DNA of 9,798 nucleotides from CAZUSO01 sp964622775 (GTDB taxonomy: Bacteria > Bacteroidota > Bacteroidia > Chitinophagales > Chitinophagaceae), in the NCBI GenBank assembly GCA_964622775.1, contig CAZUSO010000087.1, forward strand, positions 1 through 9,798. The letters run 5' to 3'. The translations under genes were made by a program, and so were the position numbers. Of the stretch, positions 1 through 6,475 are shown piece by piece. Numbering within the stretch: position 1 is the first letter of the stretch; each line of letters starts with the position of its first letter. A model generated the notes under the pieces. It had not been told where the DNA came from. It was given only the letters and a program-made list of their open reading frames with translations, and ran no database searches.

Positions 1-113
1 GCGAAAATCCTAATCAGATTAAGCGTAATCCGGGATTTTCTTTTCGGAATGACGGCACGTTTTTTCGGAATGACAAAAAACCTTACACCACATGCAATAT
101 TTGGGATACACCC
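1..113 (+). repeat. Right part of dispersed fold-back repeat (copy 1, cut by window edge)
   Basis: This matches the right-hand half of the elements at 2267-2501 and 8625-8850, including the shared end GGGATACACCC (103-113). It keeps the GAAAATCC (3-10) / GGATTTTC (33-40) stem, with an inner GATTA (17-21) / TAATC (26-30) stem. The inner stem differs from copy 3 by a compensated pair (A-T in place of G-C). It carries a private duplication: TTTTCGGAATGAC occurs at 41-53 and again at 62-74. The left half lies outside the window. Confidence 0.9.
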
Positions 114-400
114 ACAGGATTAGAAAACAGGTTCAGAAGAATATTTTCCGTATATTATACCTGACATAACACGGAGTAAGAAAGTTAAGCATTCAGATTT
201 GCGGGATGGAATCGGGCTGTAATATCCCGGAAAATCCTTAAATCATTCAAACGCTCCACCCGGATGTACGGATAAATTTAACGTCGATACGAAGTAATAT
301 TTTTTGTTTTTCTATTCCGAAGGCAAATTTCCGCAGCATGGAAATTCCACTTTTCCTTATTCCCTCCGAAATGCTTCTCTGTTTCTCACCCATTATTTTT

Positions 401-408
401 TACCTTTG
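401..408 (+). promoter_or_regulatory. Putative Bacteroidota -7 promoter element of carB
   Basis: TACCTTTG fits the Bacteroidota sigma-ABfr -7 consensus TAnnTTTG and lies 40 bases before the carB ATG. A clear -33 TTTG box is not visible at the usual spacing. The leader between it and the start contains a 7-bp tandem repeat (ATTATTC twice plus ATTAT, 425-443), leaving an AT-rich start region with no Shine-Dalgarno, which is normal for the phylum. The rest of 114-400 shows no convincing gene; the open frame starting at 304 runs into carB in another frame and looks fortuitous. Confidence 0.55.
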
Positions 409-448
409 CCGACATTCCATGGACATTATTCATTATTCATTATAAAAG

Positions 449-2107
449 ATGCCATTAGACACTTCCATAAAATCGGTTTTAATCATCGGCTCCGGCCCCA
501 TTGTTATCGGTCAGGCCTGCGAATTCGACTATTCAGGCTCCCAGGCAGCGCGTAGTCTGCGCGAAGAAGGGATTAAGGTAACATTGATCAACAGCAATCC
601 CGCCACGATTATGACTGACCCCATCGTAGCGGACAAAGTATATCTGCTGCCGCTGACGCCGGAAAGTATTGAGCAGATCCTGGAGGAAAATGAGATTGAC
701 ACCGTATTGCCGACAATGGGCGGACAAACGGCGCTCAACCTGGCTAAGGAAACAGGTGAGCTGGGAATATGGGAAAAATATAATGTGCGCCTGATTGGGG
801 TGGATCTCAAGGCTATTGATAAGGCGGAAGACCGCGAGCTGTTTCGCAACTGGATGATCGAGATGGACATACCGGTAGCTCCGGCGCGCATAGCCAATTC
901 CTTATTGGAGGGCAAGGAATTTGCGCAGGAAATAGGACTTCCGTTAGTGATACGCCCTTCCTATACGCTGGGTGGAACAGGAGGTGGATTTGTAAAGGAT
1001 AAGGATGAGTTGGATGCCGCATTAGATGCAGGACTGAAGGCTTCGCCCATCCATGAAGTATTGGTGGAAAAAGCGGTGCTGGGCTGGAAGGAATTTGAGC
1101 TGGAATTACTACGCGACATGGCCGACAATGTGGTCATTATCTGCACCGTGGAAAATTTTGACCCGATGGGCATTCATACCGGGGACAGCATTACGGTGGC
1201 GCCGGCTATGACCCTGAGCGATACTGCATTTCAGCTTATGCGCGATACCGCCATCCGCATGATGCGTGATCTGGGGAATTTCGCCGGAGGCTGTAACGTG
1301 CAGTTTGCCCTGAATCCCGAAACGGAAGAAATTATTGCTATTGAAATCAATCCCCGCGTGAGCCGCTCTTCGGCGCTGGCTTCCAAGGCTACCGGTTATC
1401 CGATTGCCAAGATTGCGGCCAAGCTGGCAGTGGGCTATAACTTGGATGAACTGAAGAACCAGATTACTCAGACTACTTCAGCGTATTTCGAACCGGCGCT
1501 GGATTATGTCATAGTCAAAATGCCCCGTTGGAATTTCGATAAATTCAAGGGCGCCGATGATACTTTAGGGTTACAGATGAAATCCGTAGGCGAAGTTATG
1601 GCTATTGGCCGCACTTTCCCCGAAGCCTTGCAGAAAGCCTGTCAGAGCCTCGAAAACAATGCCATTGGCCTGGCGTCCATCAGTCGCAGCCAAATGCGGC
1701 CGGAAGAGCTGATGGATTACCTGAAGCGCCCTACCTGGGACAGGGTGTTCCGTATTAAAGAAGCGCTGGAAGCTGGTATTTCTATCCGGACGCTGCGTGA
1801 GCTTACACAGATTGACCGCTGGTTTCTCTACCAGATTCAGGATATTGTGAAGCTGGAACGGGAAATCAGGGCATATCAGCATCTGGATAAGCTGCCGGAA
1901 GCGCTTTTGTGGCAGGCAAAACAAATGGGCTTCAGTGATGAGCAGATTGCCGACCTGGTGAAAGACTGCTCGCCTGAAGAAGTGTATAAAAAACGAAAAG
2001 CCTTCGGCATCACCCGCGTATTCAAAATGGTGGACACCTGCAGCGCGGAATTTGAAGCCAAAACACCTTATTTTTACAGCACTTTTGAAAGGGAAAGCCA
2101 GTCCTGA
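449..2107 (+). CDS. carB: Carbamoyl-phosphate synthase large chain, N-terminal half only (552 aa)
   Basis: This is the half of CarB that makes carboxyphosphate from bicarbonate and ATP and then carbamate from ammonia, for arginine and pyrimidine synthesis. The start MPLDTSIKSVLIIGSGPIVI aligns residue for residue with E. coli CarB. Substrate-site residues known from E. coli fall at identical numbers: R129, R169, E215, H243, E299, N301 and R303. Residues 1 to about 400 are the ATP-grasp carboxyphosphate domain and about 401-552 the oligomerisation domain (DRWFL at 456-460, VDTCSAEF at 528-535, YSTFERE at 543-549). Typical CarB is about 950-1070 aa. Here a clean TGA falls at the B/C domain boundary, and no frame of the following kilobase continues with the expected second synthetase domain. 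Split CarB is known in Aquifex and some archaea, so this is either a carB1 gene with its partner elsewhere or a truncated gene. The intact active-site residues favour a functional half. No carA is in the window. Confidence 0.95.
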   Translation: MPLDTSIKSVLIIGSGPIVIGQACEFDYSGSQAARSLREEGIKVTLINSNPATIMTDPIVADKVYLLPLTPESIEQILEENEIDTVLPTMGGQTALNLAKETGELGIWEKYNVRLIGVDLKAIDKAEDRELFRNWMIEMDIPVAPARIANSLLEGKEFAQEIGLPLVIRPSYTLGGTGGGFVKDKDELDAALDAGLKASPIHEVLVEKAVLGWKEFELELLRDMADNVVIICTVENFDPMGIHTGDSITVAPAMTLSDTAFQLMRDTAIRMMRDLGNFAGGCNVQFALNPETEEIIAIEINPRVSRSSALASKATGYPIAKIAAKLAVGYNLDELKNQITQTTSAYFEPALDYVIVKMPRWNFDKFKGADDTLGLQMKSVGEVMAIGRTFPEALQKACQSLENNAIGLASISRSQMRPEELMDYLKRPTWDRVFRIKEALEAGISIRTLRELTQIDRWFLYQIQDIVKLEREIRAYQHLDKLPEALLWQAKQMGFSDEQIADLVKDCSPEEVYKKRKAFGITRVFKMVDTCSAEFEAKTPYFYSTFERESQS

Positions 2108-2266
2108 CGGCGGGTAAAAGCAGGTTTTATGTGTATTGTGCTGTTCATATGAGCACAGCGCATCACGAACTCCTGGCTCCTATCCTAATAGTGTATGCAA
2201 AATGGTGTGGTGGCACACCCTTTCTTCAGCGTTGCGGTAGCTTTCTACCAAACACAGATAAGGCTC
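2108..2266. other. Intergenic, weak hairpins after carB
   Basis: No gene is supported here. Two small hairpins are visible: TGTGCT/AGCACA just after carB, and GGTGTG/CACACC with a 4-base loop (2204-2219) followed by CCTTTCTTC. The second could be a weak carB terminator, but its T tract is interrupted. No trace of the missing CarB C-terminal half is seen. Confidence 0.4.
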
Positions 2267-2501
2267 GTTGCTCAGGTGCATCCCAAATTGTCGCACCTGA
2301 GCAATCTCCCGAATGTAAAAAGTATCGTCATTCGGGGTGCAGCGCAGCGGAATCGGGGAATCTCCCGGGCGCTCGCCCGTCCTCCCGCATGGGAGATTCC
2401 TCCACGCGAAAATCCTGATCAGCTTATGCAGCAATCCTGGATTTTCTTTTCGGAAGGACGATAAAAAAACTTACACCACATGCAACATTTGGGATACACC
2501 C
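2267..2501 (+). repeat. Dispersed fold-back (MITE/ERIC-like) repeat, copy 2
   Basis: This 235-bp element is about nine-tenths identical to copy 3. By eye I count about 17 substitutions plus an 8-base and a 1-base indel. The left end is a perfect 12-bp hairpin (TTGCTCAGGTGC 2268-2279 / GCACCTGAGCAA 2293-2304). Its loop ATCCCAAAT is complementary to ATTTGGGAT at the right end (2487-2495). Further in are TATCGTCATTCGG (2323-2335) opposite CGGAAGGACGATA (2451-2463), a perfect 10-bp hairpin GGAATCTCCC (2357-2366) / GGGAGATTCC (2391-2400), and GAAAATCC (2408-2415) / GGATTTTC (2439-2446). The innermost stem of this last hairpin has decayed. There is no coding capacity for a transposase, so any mobility would need help in trans. 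Confidence 0.9.
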
Positions 2502-2704
2502 CGTTGCGATGTGTGTCGGGATTGATTCTGCCGGTGTACCTGAAATACATATCTGAGGTAAAGATACCTGCATACGCACACAGGTGTCACACACCCCCTG
2601 CGTACTACACACCGTCTGAACCGCCTCAGAATCACACCAGGCAAAATTGTCTGTACCTACCTACGTGATTTATCGCAAAATTATTTTTGAAATACTCCAA
2701 ACTT

Positions 2705-2777
2705 TAACATTTGAAAGGGCGGGGTAGGGCGCAATGTGGAGTAACATTTGAAGGGGGGATGCGCAATGTGGGGTAAC
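2705..2777 (+). repeat. Two-unit imperfect tandem repeat (37 and 32 bp)
   Basis: Unit 1 (2705-2741) and unit 2 (2742-2773) both start TAACATTTGAA and end GCGCAATGTGG(A/G)G, with a G-rich middle that varies in length. A third start, TAAC, follows at 2774. The plus strand is strikingly G-rich and C-poor. No function can be read from the sequence. Confidence 0.8.
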
Positions 2778-2983
2778 GGAAAAACTGCCATTGCGTTTTA
2801 TTACTTTTCATACTTCGCGTGCACCGTATTTTTGGGTATTTCACGCAAAGCGACGAAGAATACGAAGGGAACAACGTAGTGTTAAGTCAAAATGCAAAAC
2901 AGGGGAAGTTTTCCGTCATCGTTGGCGTTCTCAGCAACAATAAAGCCAGGGGAAATGCTATTAAGTATGGTCGCCCCTCCTTC

Positions 2984-3030
2984 TTTTGTCATGGTTTTTG
3001 TAGCGAAGCAAAACAAAAACCATGACAAAA
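2984..3030. repeat. Perfect 17-bp inverted repeat with 13-base loop
   Basis: TTTTGTCATGGTTTTTG (2984-3000) is exactly complementary to CAAAAACCATGACAAAA (3014-3030). Transcribed either way it would form a long AU-rich hairpin. It lies 110 bp before the ATG of the DUF1573 gene and 73 bp before its putative -7 box, so it could insulate the operon from transcription coming from the left. There is no GC-rich stem or separate T tract as in an ordinary terminator. Confidence 0.85.
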
Positions 3031-3102
3031 CAGGGTAGGAAGCCTAAAAACATCTTCCCCAACAACAAAACGGGAAATCCGGCGAAAAACTGATTTATAC
3101 AG

Positions 3103-3110
3103 TACCTTTG
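3103..3110 (+). promoter_or_regulatory. Putative Bacteroidota -7 promoter element of the DUF1573-ubiA-recQ operon
   Basis: TACCTTTG is identical to the element before carB and matches TAnnTTTG. It lies 29 bases before the ATG at 3140. I do not see a good -33 TTTG box. The next three genes have no room for promoters of their own, so this probably drives the whole operon. Confidence 0.55.
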
Positions 3111-3139
3111 CAAGGTTTTTTTAATCATTCTGAAAGCGC

Positions 3140-3661
3140 ATGAATGCAGCGGTAAAAACGGTTTTATTAACGATAGCCAGCCTGTCTTTATTTACTATTG
3201 CCCTGATTGAAATCAGCGGGATCAGTCAGCGTGCATTGTTTAACCGCTACCGTCCGGAAACGACAGCTCAGGCCGCAGACGCATCGCTGCATAATATTTA
3301 CCGCGAGGACTCTGCACGGTTGGCAATTAACAGGCAAATGCCCAAAACAACAATTGCTTTCGGAGCGCCCGAGGTGAATTTGGGTACGATTCAGGAGGGC
3401 GATACCATACACCATACTTTTACTTTTATAAATACCGGCCGCCATCCGCTTGTTTTGGCCGATGTTCGCGCCAGTTGCGGTTGTACGGTTCCTTCCTACT
3501 CTAAAGAGCCGGTACTTCCGGGCAAATCGGGTAAGATAGACATTCAGTTCAATTCCCGAAACCGCGAAGGTAAACAGCATAAATCCATTTTTGTAACGGC
3601 CAATACGCAACCGGGAACCACTACCCTGAAATTTGAAGCGGAAGTGTTGCCCAAAAAATAA
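3140..3661 (+). CDS. DUF1573 domain protein, membrane-anchored (173 aa)
   Basis: An uncleaved signal or membrane anchor occupies residues about 5-26 (VKTVLLTIASLSLFTIALIE). A low-complexity linker follows. Residues about 75-170 form one DUF1573 immunoglobulin-like domain, seen in FINTGRHPLVLADVR (96-110), the hallmark SCGCT (112-116), PVLPGKSGKIDIQFNS (124-139) and a final KSIFVTANT strand. There is no lipobox. Proteins of this family are abundant in Bacteroidota; they are predicted to face the periplasm, and their function is not established. The two cysteines of SCGCT are conserved across the family. It is the first gene of the operon, with 9 bp to the prenyltransferase gene, and its ATG is 29 bases after a TAnnTTTG box. 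The family call is firm; the role is unknown. Confidence 0.9.
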   Translation: MNAAVKTVLLTIASLSLFTIALIEISGISQRALFNRYRPETTAQAADASLHNIYREDSARLAINRQMPKTTIAFGAPEVNLGTIQEGDTIHHTFTFINTGRHPLVLADVRASCGCTVPSYSKEPVLPGKSGKIDIQFNSRNREGKQHKSIFVTANTQPGTTTLKFEAEVLPKK

Positions 3662-3670
3662 CGGAATTAC

Positions 3671-4564
3671 ATGACAATGACAGGTATTAATCAGCAGACA
3701 AAAAAAGAATCGGTCTTATCAAGATATTTATCGCTGATAAAATTCGGCCATACCGTATTTGCCCTTCCTTTTGCCTTTATTGGCTTCCTGCTGGCGGTCA
3801 CTATTGCCGGATATTCTTTTGAATGGCGTCTGCTGGTATTGATGCTGTTGTGCATGATATTTGCACGAAGTGCGGCAATGGCTTTTAACCGCTACCTGGA
3901 TCGTCGGTTTGATGCCTTAAATCCCCGGACGGCAACCCGGGAGATTCCCGCAGGAAAAATCAGTCCCGCGAATGCCCTGATTTTTACGGTGGTCAACTGC
4001 GTTCTGTTTATGGCCGTTACTTACTTTATCAATCCGCTGTGCTTTTATTTGTCGCCGGTTGCATTGTTTGTAATTCTTTTTTACAGTTATACCAAGCGCT
4101 TTACTGCCTTATGTCATCTGGTGCTGGGCGCCGGCCTGGCGCTGGCTCCGATAGGCGCTTATCTGGCAGTAACGGGGCATTTTAATATTATTCCCCTGCT
4201 GTTTTCCTTTGCGGTGTTTTGCTGGTCATCCGGTTTTGATATCATTTATGCGCTACAGGATGAAACATTCGACAAAAGCCAGCGCTTGCATTCCGTCCCG
4301 GTGAAATTGGGTGCGCGCAATGCGCTGCGGGTCTCTAATATCCTGCATTTTTTTTCAGCCGGTTTTGTAATTGCCGCAGGCATTATGGCGCCGTTTGGCT
4401 GGCTGTACTGGATGGGAACAATTTGTTTTGCCGGTCTGCTCATCTATCAGCATCTTTTGGTAAAGCCCGATGACTTGAGTAAAGTCAATATGGCTTTTGC
4501 AAATACCAATGGTGTCGCAAGTATCGTATTTGCCTTGTTTACGATTTTAGATGTCCTTTTGTAG
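3671..4564 (+). CDS. mqnP: UbiA-family polyprenyltransferase, probably MqnP type
   Basis: This integral membrane enzyme of 297 aa attaches a polyprenyl chain to an aromatic acid in quinone synthesis. The first Asp-rich motif is N73RYLD77RRFD81, inside ARSAAMAFNRYLD and followed by NPRTATREIPAGKIS (84-98). The second is D197ETFD201, followed by HSVPVKLG (207-214). About eight hydrophobic segments are visible. The MAFNRxxDRxxDAxNPRTAxRExPAG signature is typical of the UbiA-like subfamily that includes MqnP, which prenylates 1,4-dihydroxy-6-naphthoate in the futalosine menaquinone route. It differs from the NDYxDRxxD pattern of E. coli UbiA. Classical UbiA or MenA remains possible, as no other mqn gene is in the window. 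The start is the first ATG after the DUF1573 stop; a second ATG at codon 3 is an alternative. recQ follows after 21 bp in the same frame. Confidence 0.85.
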   Translation: MTMTGINQQTKKESVLSRYLSLIKFGHTVFALPFAFIGFLLAVTIAGYSFEWRLLVLMLLCMIFARSAAMAFNRYLDRRFDALNPRTATREIPAGKISPANALIFTVVNCVLFMAVTYFINPLCFYLSPVALFVILFYSYTKRFTALCHLVLGAGLALAPIGAYLAVTGHFNIIPLLFSFAVFCWSSGFDIIYALQDETFDKSQRLHSVPVKLGARNALRVSNILHFFSAGFVIAAGIMAPFGWLYWMGTICFAGLLIYQHLLVKPDDLSKVNMAFANTNGVASIVFALFTILDVLL

Positions 4565-4585
4565 GTTCAGGAAAAGCGCATTGCA

Positions 4586-6475
4586 TTGATAAAAAAAATC
4601 CTTCAGAAATATTGGCAATACGACTCTTTTCGCCCTATGCAGGAGGAAATTATCCGGGCCGTATTGTCGGGTAAAGATGTATTAGGCATATTGCCTACGG
4701 GCGGAGGGAAATCCATTTGTTATCAGATTCCCGCTATGGCGCGGGAGGGACTTTGCCTTGTGGTCAGCCCCCTGATTGCCCTGATGCAGGATCAGGTGCT
4801 TCAGTTGCGGCAACGGGGCATTCCGGCTTCGGCAATATACAGCGGCATGAATGCCAGAGAAAATGAAAGGGTGCTTCAGGATGCGGAAAACGGAACGCTG
4901 AAATTGCTTTATCTCTCTCCCGAACGTATCCAGTCGGAAAAATTCCGGGAGTATCTTCCACATTTGAAGGTGCAGTTAATTGCCGTGGATGAAGCACATT
5001 GCATTTCACAATGGGGACATGATTTCCGTCCGGCTTACCGGAAAATTAATCTTTTAAAAAAATATTTTTCGCAGGCCAATATTATCGCGCTTACTGCCAC
5101 AGCCACCCCGGCGGTACAAACCGATATCGAAACGCAACTTCAACTTCAGGAACCGGAAATTTTCCGGGATACGGTAACGCGCCCCAATCTTTTTTACCAC
5201 AGTCAATACAGCGAAAACAAGACAGAGTATATCAGCGGGTGGCTCCGGGAACACCCCGGCAGCGGTATCCTTTATACGCGAAGCCGCCGGCGCAGCGATG
5301 AGCTGGCATTACAGCTCAGCCAGACTCATATCGATACCGGCGTGTACCATGCCGGATTAAGCAGTATGCAAAGAGCGCAGATTCAGAAAAACTGGATGCA
5401 AAGCCATACAAAAGTTATGTGCGCTACTACGGCTTTCGGTATGGGAATTGACAAGCCGGATGTGCGCATTGTAGCACATTATGATGTTCCTGAATCGCTG
5501 GAAGAATTTTATCAGGAGGCAGGACGTGCGGGGCGCGACGGGCAAAAGGCCTTTGCCGTATTATGCTATAATAATCTTGATATACACCGGCTGCGGGAGT
5601 CGGCTGACCAGAATTTTCCACCGGAATCATTCCTCAGGAAGATTTACCACTTAACCGGCGACTATTTGCAATTACCGGTCGGCAGCGGCTTTGAAAGTTT
5701 ATTTCCTTTTGATGCCGTCCGGTTTATCAAAAATTTTGAATTACCGCTGTTGCCTGCCTTAAATGCGCTTCGTTTATTGGAGCGTGAAGGAGTCTGGCAA
5801 TGGAATGAGGATACTTTTACCCGCAGCATGATTCGGTTTATTACGAATAATGCAGAGCTGCGTTATCTGGAAAATACCGCGCCGAAGCTCCATGAAACGG
5901 CTGTGCAGCTGTTGCGGATGTACGGGAGTATTTATCATTTCATGACACCCGTTGATGAGTATGAGATTGCGCAACATCTCCGCATTGACCAGGCTGTAGT
6001 GGCAGCCCGCCTTCGGCAGCTGGATGTCATGCAGGTCATTGAATATCGCCCTGCGCTTTCCGGCGGAACGCTTTTTTGGTTAGACAACCGGGTAAAGGCC
6101 GGGCAGTTGCCGCTGAACCTTAGCTTGATGGATACCTTGCGTCAGGCATACCGGGAGCGTACGACTCAAATGATTCAATACCTCAGCAACCAGTCCCTTT
6201 GCCGTAATGTGCTTCTGGCGCGTTATTTTGGGGAAACCGGGACGCCTGACTGCGGCAGTTGCGATATTTGCCTGCAAAAAAGCAGGCAGTCGCTTACTAC
6301 GGATCTCAAAAAACGAATCCTTGCTTTTATAAAAGAGCGACGACAAATTTCAATTCAAGCGCTAACTTCGCACTTCGCCGACTGCGATGCGGAAAGTATC
6401 ATTGCTCTCGTCCGGAGCGTCAGTGATGAAGGATCATGTCGCATTACCAATACCGGCGTAATCTTCGCAGTATGA
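4586..6475 (+). CDS. recQ: ATP-dependent DNA helicase RecQ, short form without HRDC (629 aa)
   Basis: This is a 3'-5' superfamily 2 DNA helicase acting in recombination and repair. Visible features are F15RPMQ, Walker A GILPTGGGKS (34-43), DEAH (135-138) with the RecQ aromatic-rich loop ISQWGHDFRP (140-149), motif III ALTATATP (168-175), and motif VI QEAGRAGRDG (310-319). The zinc site is C539, C556, C559 and C562. A winged-helix-like tail (about 570-629) follows, but the C-terminal HRDC domain of E. coli RecQ is absent. Short RecQ paralogues like this occur in Bacteroidota, often beside a longer one. The start is unusual: TTG at 4586 gives the expected N-terminus IKKILQKYWQYDSFRP. The first in-frame ATG, at 4637, would remove the conserved F-R-P-M-Q region. 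The ATT at 4580 is a less likely alternative. The stop overlaps the next gene in ATGA. Confidence 0.95.
   Translation: MIKKILQKYWQYDSFRPMQEEIIRAVLSGKDVLGILPTGGGKSICYQIPAMAREGLCLVVSPLIALMQDQVLQLRQRGIPASAIYSGMNARENERVLQDAENGTLKLLYLSPERIQSEKFREYLPHLKVQLIAVDEAHCISQWGHDFRPAYRKINLLKKYFSQANIIALTATATPAVQTDIETQLQLQEPEIFRDTVTRPNLFYHSQYSENKTEYISGWLREHPGSGILYTRSRRRSDELALQLSQTHIDTGVYHAGLSSMQRAQIQKNWMQSHTKVMCATTAFGMGIDKPDVRIVAHYDVPESLEEFYQEAGRAGRDGQKAFAVLCYNNLDIHRLRESADQNFPPESFLRKIYHLTGDYLQLPVGSGFESLFPFDAVRFIKNFELPLLPALNALRLLEREGVWQWNEDTFTRSMIRFITNNAELRYLENTAPKLHETAVQLLRMYGSIYHFMTPVDEYEIAQHLRIDQAVVAARLRQLDVMQVIEYRPALSGGTLFWLDNRVKAGQLPLNLSLMDTLRQAYRERTTQMIQYLSNQSLCRNVLLARYFGETGTPDCGSCDICLQKSRQSLTTDLKKRILAFIKERRQISIQALTSHFADCDAESIIALVRSVSDEGSCRITNTGVIFAV

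Larger units (their letters stand above)
2502..3102. other. About 600 bp gene-free region
   Basis: I see no convincing gene in this stretch. Open frames (for example 2819-3025) show no family resemblance, and the last one runs into the inverted repeat at 2984-3030. It contains the tandem duplication at 2705-2777 and that inverted repeat, both listed separately. It lies between the second fold-back element and the promoter of the DUF1573 operon. Confidence 0.6.

Noticed and set aside
304..555. 83-codon open frame overlapping the start of carB
   Set aside because: Its second part is carB read in another frame and its first part is the carB promoter and leader; no family resemblance.
2131..2418. 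95-codon open frame after carB
   Set aside because: It runs through the fold-back repeat and shows no similarity to the missing CarB half or any protein I know; it is an accidental frame in repeat DNA.
2819..3025. 68-codon open frame starting with GTG
   Set aside because: It runs into the 17-bp inverted repeat, has no domain features and no promoter motif. The opposite strand has a similarly short frame (MTKEGGATILNS...), so neither is supported.
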